In this document: positions 8,887 to 19,700 of the stretch, piece by piece
How the letters are laid out: each line of letters starts with the position of its first letter
Numbering within the stretch: position 1 is the first letter of the stretch
DNA from: Ferruginibacter sp.
GTDB lineage: Bacteria > Bacteroidota > Bacteroidia > Chitinophagales > Chitinophagaceae
Direction: 5' to 3'
DNA length: 64,000 nucleotides
NCBI GenBank assembly: GCA_017983695.1
Contig: JAGOAX010000001.1
Span: 62,001 to 126,000, forward strand
Position numbers and translations under genes: made by a program
The notes under the pieces: generated by a model
The model's database searches: none
What the model saw: the letters and a program-made list of their open reading frames with translations, nothing else
What the model was told of the DNA's origin: nothing

Positions 8887-11670
8887 TCATGACTTTGTTA
8901 TCAAATCATCCAAATTCAACATAGCGTTGGCCACTACAATTAACGCAGCTACTTCCGGTGTTGCATGCTCACTTTTTTCTCCAACCAATTGAAGCATTTT
9001 ATTTTTATCTTCTTTAAAACGTTGTAAAGAAGTACTGTATAATTTTTGCAGTGCCGTTAATTTGCCGGCATCAATATTCTTATACATCATCAGCCGGTAT
9101 CCTGTCCCAATAATTTCCTGAATATTATTTTTATCCCTGCTTTCATTCATCATGCGCAAAGCAAAATGTTCCGCCATTTCAATGTATGCAGAATCATTCA
9201 ATGTAACGAGAGCTTGTAAAGGTGTATTAGTTCTTATTCTTCGGGGTGCACACACTTCTCTTCCTACTCCATCAAAACTTATCATGGATGGATATGGCGC
9301 TGTACGTTTCCAGAAAGTATAAATGGCACGGCGGTATTTATCTTCTCCCTCACTTGTTTTCCAGTATGCTCCGTTCCATGGGCTCATCCATATCCCTTGC
9401 GGCTGCCAGGGCATAACACTGGCACCATACATTTTCGTACTCAGTAAACCACTTATTGCCAATGCCTGATCACGGATCTGCTCAGCAGATAAACGAACCC
9501 TACTTCCTCTTGAATAATATCTATTGAAAGGATCTTTTTCTAATACCTCCTTAGAAATTTTTGAATCCTGCCGGTAAGTAGCTGACATCACTATTTCTTT
9601 CAGTAATTTTTTTACACTCCAGTTATACTCATACATAAATTTATAAGAGAGATGATCGAGTAACTCTTTATGTGTTGGATCGGCACCCTGTGTTCCCAAA
9701 TCTTCCAATGTTTCTACCAACCCGGTACCAAAAACCTGTTCCCACAATCGGTTCACCATCGTTCTTGCAGTAAGTGGATTTTTTTTATCGGTTAGCCATA
9801 ACGCAAGTCCCAAACGGTTGCGTGGCAAACCTGCAGGCAAGCCGCCTAATGAAGCAGGAATATCCGGTTGCACTTGTTTTCCTTTTACCAACCAGTTGCC
9901 TCTTTCAAAAACATTGGTAGCCCTGAACATGTCTTTTGGATTATCATACATAACTGGCATTGAAGGAATATCTTTTTTTACCAGCTGCCAGTAATATTTC
10001 AATGTTGAATCGTAGCCCGGTTTACCTGCACCCGGAAAAGGATTGGTAAAATAAAACCAATCGTACATCATTCCACTTTTATCAGGATCAGTTAAGTTAG
10101 GATTGAAGTAGGAAAAATAAATGTCGTGAGTTCCTACTGTCTTTGGAAAATCTATATAGTTTACTTCCCATTTACCATCTTTTGTTGGCAACATTTTCAT
10201 GGTTAATAATACCGGTCCTTGCGGATTATCCAGGTAGATTGTTACAACACCACCGGGTAACATGCTTTTATTCCGGAATATCAGTCTTGTTTTATTATCA
10301 AGATTGATATGCTTTAATCTTGCTGATGCTTTATTGCGAAAGGCCAGCCACTTGGTATCATTCAATTCACAATTAATAAACTGATCGGCCTGCAGCGAAT
10401 AGGTAGCAGGCTGCCAGGTTCTTGCAAAAAGATTTACTTCTTTGGCTTCTGTTACATAATTATTTTTTGTTAGCCAATTGGTAATATTTGTAAGACTTAA
10501 ACTATCTTCTTTTTCCAGCAAACGAAGAATTGGATAATCTTCATAAGTATCCTCGTCACGGGAGTTATTGAAAAAAGCAAGAAACTTATAATACTCATCA
10601 TGTTTAAACGGATCGTAAGGATGGCTATGACATTGCACACAGGCAAAAGTAGTACCCATTAATCCTTCCCATGTAGCACTGGCCCTGTCCATCACCGCAG
10701 CCGTGCGGAATTCTTCATTATCTGTTCCGCCTTCATCATTCGTCATAGTATTGCGGTGAAAAGCAGTAGCAATAAATTGCTGATCGGTTGTAGCAGGTAA
10801 TAAATCACCGGCCAATTGTTCAATTAAAAAATCATTGTACGGCTGATCTTTATTAAAAGCATTGATTAACCAATCCCTGTACTTCCACATATTGCGGTAC
10901 GAATCTCTTTCATATCCTTTTGTATCTGCGTAACGGGCAATGTCCATCCACATAGCGGCCCATCTTTCGCCAAAGTGCGGTGACGATAATAAGGCATCAA
11001 CAAAATTTTCATAGGCAGTTGCAGAACTGTCTTTTAAAAATTTTTCTGCAATTGATGCTGATGGTGGAATACCGGTGATGTCAAGGCTCACTCTTTTTAA
11101 TAAGGTAGCTTTATCTGCTTCAGGTGATGGTGTTATTTTTAATTCTTTCAGTTTATCATACACAAAATAATCAATATCATTTTTTACCCAATCCCATTTC
11201 TTACCACTGATCAATCCAAAAAAAGAAGAGGCAGGCTTCGGCAATTCTTGTTTTGCAACAGTTGTATAAGCCCAATGCTCTCCCCATTTGGCACCCTGCT
11301 TTATCCAATTGGTAAAAATCTCTATTTCATTTTCTGATAAAGGTTCATGTTCGTAAGGCATCCGCTCTTCGGGATCTTTTGATGTAATCCTGCGGATCAT
11401 TTCACTTTCAGATGGATTGCCGGGAATGATGGCGGGCTTACCCGATTCGGTGGTATCCAGTGCTTCTTCCCTGAACAACAAACTAAAGCCGGCTTGTTTT
11501 TTTACACCTCCATGGCAACTTATACATTTTCGGTTGATGATGGGCTTTACATCGGCACTAAAATCTACTGCAGGTTTACGGGTGGCAAAAATAAAAATGG
11601 AAACCATTACAGCAATAGCTATAATAACAAGCAATATTTTATTTCTCTTCAGTATAGTCGGTAATTTCAT
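8887..11670 (-). CDS. PSD1-type cytochrome c protein with DUF1549 and DUF1553 domains
   Basis: 927 aa, first gene of the operon. It has an N-terminal membrane anchor (about 11-30), then a planctomycete cytochrome c domain with heme motif CISCH at 49-53. A second CxxCH (CVQCH, 344-348) lies inside the DUF1549 region (about 165-370). DUF1553 covers about 625-885, with the conserved NRLWEQVFGTGLVETLEDLG and RRIRTNTPLQALVTLND segments. It is predicted to be a periplasmic diheme protein that pairs with the DUF1501 gene downstream. These pairs are very abundant in Planctomycetes next to polysaccharide-degradation genes, but no reaction is firmly established. Confidence 0.9.
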   Translation of the reverse strand: MKLPTILKRNKILLVIIAIAVMVSIFIFATRKPAVDFSADVKPIINRKCISCHGGVKKQAGFSLLFREEALDTTESGKPAIIPGNPSESEMIRRITSKDPEERMPYEHEPLSENEIEIFTNWIKQGAKWGEHWAYTTVAKQELPKPASSFFGLISGKKWDWVKNDIDYFVYDKLKELKITPSPEADKATLLKRVSLDITGIPPSASIAEKFLKDSSATAYENFVDALLSSPHFGERWAAMWMDIARYADTKGYERDSYRNMWKYRDWLINAFNKDQPYNDFLIEQLAGDLLPATTDQQFIATAFHRNTMTNDEGGTDNEEFRTAAVMDRASATWEGLMGTTFACVQCHSHPYDPFKHDEYYKFLAFFNNSRDEDTYEDYPILRLLEKEDSLSLTNITNWLTKNNYVTEAKEVNLFARTWQPATYSLQADQFINCELNDTKWLAFRNKASARLKHINLDNKTRLIFRNKSMLPGGVVTIYLDNPQGPVLLTMKMLPTKDGKWEVNYIDFPKTVGTHDIYFSYFNPNLTDPDKSGMMYDWFYFTNPFPGAGKPGYDSTLKYYWQLVKKDIPSMPVMYDNPKDMFRATNVFERGNWLVKGKQVQPDIPASLGGLPAGLPRNRLGLALWLTDKKNPLTARTMVNRLWEQVFGTGLVETLEDLGTQGADPTHKELLDHLSYKFMYEYNWSVKKLLKEIVMSATYRQDSKISKEVLEKDPFNRYYSRGSRVRLSAEQIRDQALAISGLLSTKMYGASVMPWQPQGIWMSPWNGAYWKTSEGEDKYRRAIYTFWKRTAPYPSMISFDGVGREVCAPRRIRTNTPLQALVTLNDSAYIEMAEHFALRMMNESRDKNNIQEIIGTGYRLMMYKNIDAGKLTALQKLYSTSLQRFKEDKNKMLQLVGEKSEHATPEVAALIVVANAMLNLDDLITKS

Positions 11671-11988
11671 TGCAAATCATTATTACAAAGTTTAAGATAA
11701 ATAAAATCAGCCAGTTTTCGTTCTTTACATTGATTTTTTACTACCAGTTTATGTTCTTTTATTTCTTTGCCACACTTAAAATTGTTTTAGCGGTAATAAA
11801 TAAAAAAGGGGAAACTTAACAGTTTCCCCTTTTGGTCGAGCAGAGTGGACTATTATTGAACACTTTTATGGTTATTGTCGTTTATTATAGCTTAAACTCG
11901 GATTACTTGATTATTAAGTACAAAAAATATATACTTTTAACAATGCGCTATTACTAATTGAAATTTCATATACCTTAATAAACGAATA
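11671..11988. other. Divergent intergenic region with an orphan terminator
   Basis: 318 bp separate the minus-strand cytochrome gene from the plus-strand HAD gene. It should contain both promoters, but I cannot pick a confident -33/-7 pair. It contains a strong hairpin (11804-11833, listed separately). Beside it at 11834-11852 is a stretch whose complement, AGTCCACTCTGCTCGACC, resembles the 3' end of a tRNA. Confidence 0.4.
11804..11833 (-). terminator. 13-bp hairpin, terminator-like on the minus strand
   Basis: The arms AAAAGGGGAAACT and AGTTTCCCCTTTT are perfect complements around a 4-nt loop (TAAC). Read on the minus strand the stem is followed by TTTTTTATTT, a good intrinsic terminator. 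No gene in this window ends into it from the right: the HAD gene points away. Confidence 0.7.
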
Positions 11989-12810
11989 TTGTATAAGTTA
12001 TTATTTATTGATATTGACGGTACGCTTTTAACATCTGACCATCAGATTACTCAAAAGACTTTGGCTTCAATTAAAAGAGTTTCATCAATAAAAAAAATGC
12101 CGGTGATTCTTATCACTGCTAGACCACCACAGGCAGTTAAAGATTTTTATTTTGCTTTGAATATTAGCAGTCCTGTAGTATGTTTTAATGGGGCATTGAT
12201 CCTGAAAGATTTGGGCTTAGACAAAGGTCCTTCTGTATTACAATCCATAAATATTGCCCCAAAATTTCTTGAACAGGTTTATGTGACAGCTGTAGAAAAC
12301 AAAGTTAATATCAGCTTTTATTCTTTCGGGGAATGGATAACTGATTATTATGAAGATTGGGTTATGCAGGAGGAAAATATCACTGGAACCAAAGTTGGTA
12401 TAACAGATATGCGCATGCAAATAAAAATCTGGGTTAGTGAAAATTATGGACCACACAAGATTTTATTAATGGGTGAAACGGGTGAAGTAGATAGTATTTC
12501 ACAAATTTTGAAATCTCAAACCAACAATCAACTCTCCATATACAAATCAAAGGATACCTATCTTGAAATTATGAATGTTGATGCATCTAAAAAAACTGCG
12601 ATTGAATACCTCTTAAAACAATACAATGTAACAAGCAAAGAGATTATAGCCATTGGTGATAATTACAATGACATTGAAATGTTACAAATGGCAGGGTTGG
12701 GAATTGCAATGGGAAATGCCCCGAAAGAAGTTAAAGCATACGCTGATTATATTACCCTTAACAATGATTCGGATGGGATATCGTTTGCATTAGAACAATT
12801 TATCGTTTAA
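11989..12810 (+). CDS. Cof-type HAD-IIB sugar-phosphatase-like hydrolase
   Basis: 273 aa cytosolic hydrolase. HAD motif I DIDGT is at 8-12 (nucleophile Asp8, acid/base Asp10). Lys201 (KKTAIEYLL) and motif IV GDNYND at 223-228 are present, with a type IIB cap between. These enzymes dephosphorylate sugar phosphates or FMN-like metabolites; the substrate is not predictable. The frame starts with TTG at 11989, since a stop (TGA, 11959) lies upstream and the catalytic strand begins at residue 4. It stands alone, facing away from the galactan operon and towards the fructan locus. Confidence 0.85.
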   Translation: MYKLLFIDIDGTLLTSDHQITQKTLASIKRVSSIKKMPVILITARPPQAVKDFYFALNISSPVVCFNGALILKDLGLDKGPSVLQSINIAPKFLEQVYVTAVENKVNISFYSFGEWITDYYEDWVMQEENITGTKVGITDMRMQIKIWVSENYGPHKILLMGETGEVDSISQILKSQTNNQLSIYKSKDTYLEIMNVDASKKTAIEYLLKQYNVTSKEIIAIGDNYNDIEMLQMAGLGIAMGNAPKEVKAYADYITLNNDSDGISFALEQFIV

Positions 12811-12833
12811 GTATTTTCTGAGTTTACTCGGAA

Positions 12834-13322
12834 TTATATTGCGTTTTTAATTTTCTGTACAAAAAGGGGCAGATGTAGTTCTTCATCGGCATATATCATC
12901 AACTCCCTTGTTTTAGAATAAAGAAAAAGCGAAGGATATTTTCTGGGTCCGAATTTGTGAATAAATTCATTTTTAGTATCCTGTAATATTGTAACGTTTT
13001 TTTTATCTTTTAAGCCGATACCATATTTATTTATAAACGGAATTATTTTTTCAGCACTGTCAAGTGTTATTAAATAAATTGCTGTTTTTTTAAATTCGTT
13101 ATAATGCTGGTTAATGTATGTGATTGACCGATGACAATGGTCGCATTCGGTATCAAAAAAAACAAAAAACAAAAATTTTCCGGGCTCAAGGCTATTATTA
13201 GAAAAAGTACTTTTGTCAAGTTTTTTAAAAGTAAATGAGGGCACTGTTTTTGCTGGCACCTGTGCAGGAACATTTATTGCAAAAAATAAGATTAATAAAA
13301 CTGTTTTACATATACGCTTCAT
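12834..13322 (-). CDS. Exported thioredoxin-fold (redoxin/TlpA-like) protein
   Basis: 162 aa from the ATG at 13322, which gives a clean signal peptide (about 1-20). A thioredoxin-like fold follows with the redox motif CDHC (Cys60, Cys63) after strand FLFFVFFDTE, and a cis-Pro region RKYPSLFLYS. It is probably a periplasmic thiol-disulfide protein. It follows the GH32 gene by 29 bp in the same orientation and may be the last gene of the fructan operon, although a role in fructan use is not obvious. Confidence 0.75.
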   Translation of the reverse strand: MKRICKTVLLILFFAINVPAQVPAKTVPSFTFKKLDKSTFSNNSLEPGKFLFFVFFDTECDHCHRSITYINQHYNEFKKTAIYLITLDSAEKIIPFINKYGIGLKDKKNVTILQDTKNEFIHKFGPRKYPSLFLYSKTRELMIYADEELHLPLFVQKIKNAI

Positions 13323-13351
13323 AAAATTAGAACTTATTTTTAACACCTGTA

Positions 13352-14881
13352 TTACCGGCCACTTTTCAAATTTATATACTCCATATTTTTAATTACCGCA
13401 TTTTCGGTTGATTGAATATGAATCTGGTTATATGGTTTATTGGGGAAGAAAATTGCTGTCATCACAGTTAATCCATCATCAGCAAATAATTCAACAGAGC
13501 TTACATCGATTAGTAAAGAAATATTCATCTTGTTATTATCTGTAAAACGAGGTGCTACAGGCCTGGCAGCAAACTCTTTTTGAAAGCCAGTTATACCTGA
13601 TTGAGTCCGGTCAATAAAATACTTATTTTCTTTTTTATCAAAGCCAATTATTAATTTCTCTCCTATGTCATTGGAAACTACTAATGAAAAATCTTTTATT
13701 TCATCTAAACTCAGATTAATACGGCACGGGAATTTTACTTTGCCTATCTTCTCAGCTAAATCAAAACTATTAGTAATTTTTATATTGGAAATGGTGATAG
13801 GCTTTGATTGAATTTTAGATAATTCCACTGCTGGCTGAGAAGCCAATAATATTTCATGTCCAACATGGTTTATCTTTAATTCTCTTGGAAATGTCATTGC
13901 ACTTCTCCAGGTTTCTGTGGGAACTGTATTTGCGTACATCCAGTTGCTCATCCATCCCAAAAATATTTTTCTGCTACCTGTGTTAGACCAGGTAATTCCT
14001 GCATAATTATCCGGCCCATAATCTATCCACTTAACATCTGTAGTAAGCGGAGTAAATTTATTGCCATCAAAATCACCAATAAAATATTGCGTAGCCGACC
14101 CTTTGTTAGGGCCCCCAGGATTGATACTTACAATCAGTACCCAAACCATTTTACCATTATCATCCATGGTAAATAAATCTGGGCATTCCCATACACCACC
14201 ATGTGCACCAATTGTTGCACCAAATTCGCTTTCTTTTACCCAGCTTTTTAAATTGGTTGAAGAATAAAAGGTAATGCAGTTTTTTGTAGCCAATGTCATA
14301 ACCCATTTTTTTTGTGGTTCGTACCACATTACTTTGGGGTCTCTAAAATCGACAATTCCGGGATTTTTTAAAACCGGGTTGCCTGCGTATTTTGTCCATG
14401 TTTTTCCATCATCATTGCTGTAAGCAATACTTTGATTTTGAAAATCGTTTCTTCCAGCTTTTTCAACCTCCATACTATGGTGTGTAAAAATAGCTACTAA
14501 GGGCGCTCGTCCATTTTTACCGAAGCCCGAAGAATTATTTTTATCAACTACAGCACTGCCAGAAAAAATTGTTCCTAAACTATCCGGGTAAATGGCTATT
14601 GGTTCATGTTTCCATTTAATTAGGTCTTTGCTGGTTGCATGCCCCCAGTGCATGGGCCCCCAAACCGAACTATAAGGATGATGCTGATAGAACAGGTGAT
14701 AAACACCTTTATTATATACCATTCCGTTGGGGTCGTTTGCCCAATATGCTTTGGGAGAAAAATGTATTTGAGGCCGGTACATCTCACTTTTCAATTTCAC
14801 CGTTGGCTGAGCAACTATACTATTCACATCTAAGATTAAAGTAAGTGAATATACAAGCGTAATAAATATTTTCCATTTCAT
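13352..14881 (-). CDS. GH32 fructan hydrolase (levanase/inulinase/sucrose hydrolase type)
   Basis: 509 aa with a signal peptide (about 1-25). GH32 signatures are complete: WANDPNG with nucleophile Asp50, FRDPKV with the transition-state stabilising Asp181, and WECPDL with acid/base Glu232. A C-terminal beta-sandwich follows (VSSVELFADDGLTVMT). It releases fructose from beta-fructans or sucrose; levan versus inulin preference cannot be read here. The start could also be ATG 14890, three codons earlier. It is encoded after SusC-SusD and before the thioredoxin-like gene, and the fructokinase and HTCS nearby agree with fructan as substrate. Confidence 0.93.
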   Translation of the reverse strand: MKWKIFITLVYSLTLILDVNSIVAQPTVKLKSEMYRPQIHFSPKAYWANDPNGMVYNKGVYHLFYQHHPYSSVWGPMHWGHATSKDLIKWKHEPIAIYPDSLGTIFSGSAVVDKNNSSGFGKNGRAPLVAIFTHHSMEVEKAGRNDFQNQSIAYSNDDGKTWTKYAGNPVLKNPGIVDFRDPKVMWYEPQKKWVMTLATKNCITFYSSTNLKSWVKESEFGATIGAHGGVWECPDLFTMDDNGKMVWVLIVSINPGGPNKGSATQYFIGDFDGNKFTPLTTDVKWIDYGPDNYAGITWSNTGSRKIFLGWMSNWMYANTVPTETWRSAMTFPRELKINHVGHEILLASQPAVELSKIQSKPITISNIKITNSFDLAEKIGKVKFPCRINLSLDEIKDFSLVVSNDIGEKLIIGFDKKENKYFIDRTQSGITGFQKEFAARPVAPRFTDNNKMNISLLIDVSSVELFADDGLTVMTAIFFPNKPYNQIHIQSTENAVIKNMEYINLKSGR

Positions 14882-14937
14882 ATAAATCATTAAGAAGGTA
14901 TTAAAATGCTGATAAGGTTATTCTAAGATTAAAATAA

Positions 14938-14959
14938 GGAGGAAGTAAAAACTTCCTCC
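14938..14959 (-). terminator. Intra-operon hairpin between susD and GH32
   Basis: GGAGGAAGT and ACTTCCTCC form a perfect 9-bp stem around AAAA. On the minus strand it is followed by TTATTTTAAT, an imperfect U-tract. It sits in the 186-bp gap between the SusD stop and GH32 start. It may act as a partial terminator or mRNA stabiliser that sets the SusCD to GH32 ratio. Confidence 0.5.
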
Positions 14960-15067
14960 GTTCCAAACGTTACTACTGCTTGCTATTATCAGTTAGTAAA
15001 CTCAGTAAAATATTTTTCTTGTTTATTATTTCTAAATACTTCATAAAACTGAAACAATAATCCATCT

Positions 15068-16774
15068 TTAATATCCCGGATTTTGTTTGTACAATCCGTT
15101 GGTAAAAGTGATTTCCGATTGTGGAATGGGCAAATACTCATCTCTTCCTGCTGTGAATTTGGCAGTTGACAAAAAAGATCTTCTGCTTTTCTCAACCCCT
15201 ATGTAAGCATTTAAAGTAGGTTCTGCGATACCCCATCTTACTAAATCAAAAAACCGGTCGCCTTCAGTTGCAAACTCCAGACGCCTTTCCCATTGTAGTG
15301 CAGTACGTGCATAAGCTTGCGTCCACCCCGCTGCTGGATAAGGTTTTACATTATAATTTGAAGCAAAAGTTCCATCGATTTTCTTAAGCCTGCCTGTGCT
15401 TGCAGCAGCCCTGTTTCTTACCTGATTAATTAATGGTAATGCAAGTGCCGGCTGGTTTGTTTCAATATAGGCTTCTGCCTGCATTAATAAAACATCGTCG
15501 TACCTGATGATATCATAATTATGTGCAGTCCCCATAAATGGCCCAAGTTTAAAATAAGATGGACTTGAAGCCAGTTGCTGATAACGCATGCTGTGAAAAT
15601 TACCATATACACCCGGGTCACGAACCCAGCTATTACTAAACGGCTTGGTATTATCATATTTATACGGATGTCCGTCAATACCTACAGTATGGTCCAAACG
15701 TACATCCACAGTAGCAGTAGCTAAATTCGCAATACTGTTATTGAAAGTTGTAAAATTTGGTAAGCCATTAACATCTGTAGTGTGTGCATTTACCAGGTTT
15801 TGGCTGGGGGCATGAAAACCGCAGCAGCCATATTGTGGTGCGCCATGCGGATAATTCAATCCATCTTCAAAGCTCATTCTGCCTGCAGTAGTACCATCAT
15901 TAATAGTAAATTGAATGGCAAAAACAGATTCCGGGCCATTTTCAATTTCAGCTAAAAAATTGTTTGCAATATCTGTACTTAAAGCATATTTGCCTGATGA
16001 AATAACTGCTTGAGTTAAATTAATAACTTCTGTTAATTTGGCCTGATTAATACCGGTTACTTTATGTGTCGCATCTTGCGTATAAGCCTGGTACAATTTC
16101 ACTTTTGCTAAATATGCCTGAGCAGCAGTTTTGTTAGCTCTGCCAATTTCCGTTTGGGTTGCTGGCAAGTTGTCAACAGCATATTGAAAATCGGCAGCAA
16201 TTTTATCCCATGATGCGTCATTGCTTAAATCATTACCTGTTTTAAGAATATCTGCATCGCTGGCATTTTCATCAAAGATGGGAATATTTTTATACAACCT
16301 TTTCATTGTAAAATAACTGTGCCCCCTTAAAAAACGTAACTCCGCAAGGCGTGATTTTTTTTGTGGGAAAGTAGCATCACTTAAAGAACTTACGGCCCGT
16401 AATGCCACATTAGCCCTGCCTATTGATTTGAATAAATTTTTCCATGAGCGAAAAACAAATGCATCCATGTTTGGTGTTACCAGGTTGTAATGTTCCATAG
16501 CATCAATTTCGCCAACATCACCAGTACCGCCACCACCTTTGTAAGCATCGTCGGAACGTACACTTCCATAAGCCCAATTACTATAAATAGGGCCAATCAT
16601 ATCACCATTGCCAATAGCGGCATACGCTGCAGTAACCAGGCCATCAATGGCTGTTGGCGATGTTAAGTCTGCAGATGATAATGCTCCCGTAGGTTTATAG
16701 TCAAGTTCTTTTTTACAGGAACTAAAAAATATTAGTCCCGATGTTATAAAAGAAGCTATAATTAATTTTTTCAT
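15068..16774 (-). CDS. SusD/RagB family outer-membrane glycan-binding lipoprotein
   Basis: 568 aa. The lipobox ends at Cys20 (FFSSC), giving a surface lipoprotein. SusD hallmarks are the RAKTAAQAYLAKVKLY-type TPR helices, the RYDDVLLMQAEAYIETNQ segment, and the C-terminal WERRLEFATEGDRFFDLVRWG motif. It captures fructo-oligosaccharides for import together with SusC, encoded 21 bp upstream. The substrate assignment comes from the GH32 and fructokinase neighbours. Length is typical for the family. Confidence 0.93.
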   Translation of the reverse strand: MKKLIIASFITSGLIFFSSCKKELDYKPTGALSSADLTSPTAIDGLVTAAYAAIGNGDMIGPIYSNWAYGSVRSDDAYKGGGGTGDVGEIDAMEHYNLVTPNMDAFVFRSWKNLFKSIGRANVALRAVSSLSDATFPQKKSRLAELRFLRGHSYFTMKRLYKNIPIFDENASDADILKTGNDLSNDASWDKIAADFQYAVDNLPATQTEIGRANKTAAQAYLAKVKLYQAYTQDATHKVTGINQAKLTEVINLTQAVISSGKYALSTDIANNFLAEIENGPESVFAIQFTINDGTTAGRMSFEDGLNYPHGAPQYGCCGFHAPSQNLVNAHTTDVNGLPNFTTFNNSIANLATATVDVRLDHTVGIDGHPYKYDNTKPFSNSWVRDPGVYGNFHSMRYQQLASSPSYFKLGPFMGTAHNYDIIRYDDVLLMQAEAYIETNQPALALPLINQVRNRAAASTGRLKKIDGTFASNYNVKPYPAAGWTQAYARTALQWERRLEFATEGDRFFDLVRWGIAEPTLNAYIGVEKSRRSFLSTAKFTAGRDEYLPIPQSEITFTNGLYKQNPGY

Positions 16775-16795
16775 TTGATTTAATTTTTTTGTTTT

Positions 16796-19700
16796 TTAAA
16801 ATGATGCATTGATACCAATAGTGATTGTTTTGGGTATAGGTACTGGGTCTAAATCTATTCTTTCTGGGTCGGGGCTTAAATAGTTTTTACTTTTAAACCA
16901 AAACATGTTTTCTGCCATTACAAAAAGGCGAACCCTTGAAAAAATAGTTTTGGGTGCAACATTATAACCTAATTGCATGTTACGCATTTTGAAATAGGAA
17001 GTACTAACGATAAAATAATCAGAAGTACGACCTTCCTGATTGTTGTCTTTCAGTGTAAGTGCAGGAACATTTGTACCAGTATTGGAGGGTGTCCAGGCAT
17101 TGAATACGCCAGGGCCTACATTCTCCCTGCTTTTCATCAAATTGTTGAACAAGGTATAAACATCAAACCCCGTTCTACCTGCCACACCCGAACCAAATAA
17201 AGACAAATCAAAATTTTTGTACGTTAAATCAACTCTTAATCCATATTCTAATTTTGGCAGTGTAGTACCAATCCAGGTTCTGTCTAAATCATCAATTTTT
17301 TTATCGCCATTAATATCAACATAACGAATTCTTCCCGGTCCGGCACCAATTTGAGTAGGTGCAGCAGCTACTTCTGCCGCAGATTGGAACAGACCATTTG
17401 TTTTATACCCGAAAATATCAAATTGAGAATGCCCGATGATGGTATTTACCAGGTTTCCTGCATATGCTGGACGTACATTTTCTGGAAGCTCTGTAATTTT
17501 ATCTCTGAAATGGGCGAAATTAAGTTTTACATCGTATTTAAAATCACCTCTTTTTTCACTTTGATAGCCCACTGAAAATTCCCAGCCCTTATTGCTTTTG
17601 GATGCACCATTTACCGCTTTAGTTTGTCCCTCACCCAAAGCCGAAGCAACTGGTGGTACAATTAATATACCAGATGTTTTTCTTGAAAAATAATCGAAAG
17701 AACCATAAATTTTGTTATTAAGTAATGCGAAATCTAACCCTGTATTAACTTCATCGGTAGTTTCCCATTTAAGTGCCGCATTAGCCGCCTGTGTTTGTAC
17801 AAAACCTGAAGGCAATGTACCTGTATTAGCACCTGATAATGAATAGGCAGTTCCAATATTCATATACTGCTCCCAAAATCCGCCCTGTAGTTGCGCCAAA
17901 GTAGTTCCATACCGGGTATCAAATAATCCGAAACGAGCCAGGTTACCAATTTCCTGATTACCTACACGTCCAACACCAACCCTTAGTTTTAGCTCTGAAA
18001 ATAATTTACTTTTTGCCATAAATGCTTCTTTGTCTATTCTCCATCCTACCGAAGCAGCAGGAAAAATACCAAACTGGTTTTGAGAACCAAAACGAGATGA
18101 CCCATCCCGGCGAATGGTAACCGCTGTAAGATATTTATCTGCATAGCTGTAATCAACCCGTCCAAATTGTGAAAACAACCGGTTACCTGTTGTTCCTCCG
18201 GAAGCTGTTGTATTACCAGTAGCTGCATTAAGTGTAAAATATTCTTCTGTTTGCAGTGCAAAACCTTCCTTCTTTACAAAATTAAAATCCACGTCGGTTT
18301 TGATAAATTCTGTACCTGCTAAAAATTTAAATCTGTGGTTTTCATTCAAATCCCAATTATACCTTACGGTATTAGACCATGTAAGGCTTAAGTAATGGTT
18401 TTTATCAAATGATAAACTGTTGGTAGTACGGGCTAATGCACCTTCGGTAAAAGTTGGTGTTATTATTTTATTATTAAACAATGCATTATCGGCTCCAATA
18501 TTTGTTTTAATAAATAAATTTTTTATTGGCTGAATTTCTGCATAAACATTCCCGAATGTACTTAACCGGTTAGCATTATTCCATCTTGCCAAATATTGCA
18601 TGTGTAATGGATTATTCCTGTCTGAATAACCTGCACCTAATTCACCTGCGAATGTAGTACCATCCTTTTGATAAACTGGAATGGTGGGGGCCAATGTAAC
18701 AGCTAAACCTGTAGTAGCTGCCCCACCCAAGTCTCTTGCCGTTAATGTTTCATCAGAGTTGGCAATTCGTAAATTAACACCAAAAGTTACTTTGTTATTA
18801 AAAGCCCTCGTTATTGCATTAATGCTTCCGCTCATGCGTTCATAACCTGTATATCTTAACATACCTGTATTTTTAAGATAACCAAGGTTTATTTCTAATG
18901 AGGAATTTTGATTACCTGCTGAAACAGTTAAACTATTATTATTTACTAAACCTGTTTTATACATTACATCCTGCCAATCTGTATTACCTGCAGGTGTATT
19001 AGGGTCTCCTCCTACAAAAGGCTTTAAGGTTACACTATTCAAGACCGGATTTGCAAAATTATTATTCCAGTCGAATTGATAAATTTCACCATAACCGGCG
19101 GCAGGATCCTGCCCGTCATTAACAGAGGCCTGCCATAATGCTTTGCCCCTATCTACTGAACTAAGCATTTTAAGCCGCATAGATTTTTCTGACTGTGAAG
19201 AAACAAGTGTGTTGAATTGAAAATTAACCTTACCATTTGTATTGCCCCCATTTTTTGTAGTAACAATAATAACACCGTTGGATGCCCTTGCACCGTAGAT
19301 AGATTCTGCAGAGGCATCTTTTAAAACCTGTACAGAGGCGATATTTGCAGGGTCCATATTTTGAAATACTTCTGGCCTTGTTGTTGGTATTCCATCAATA
19401 ACATACAATGGGTCGTTATTACCCAGCGTATTGGCACCCCGTATCAATATCCTGCCATTAGACCCATTGGGTGAGCCATCTTTTTCAATATATAAACCGG
19501 CCACCCGGCCCTGTAAGGCCTGCATAGTGTTGCCGGAACTATTATTTTTTACAGCAGCTAAATCCACAACTGCAACTGCACCTGTTAAATCTTTTTTCTT
19601 TTGAGAGCTGTAACCTACCACAACTACTTCATCCCCCACTTTTGCACCTTCCTCCATCTCAACAGTTAAAGTTTTATCGCTGTTGGTAATTTTAATTGTT

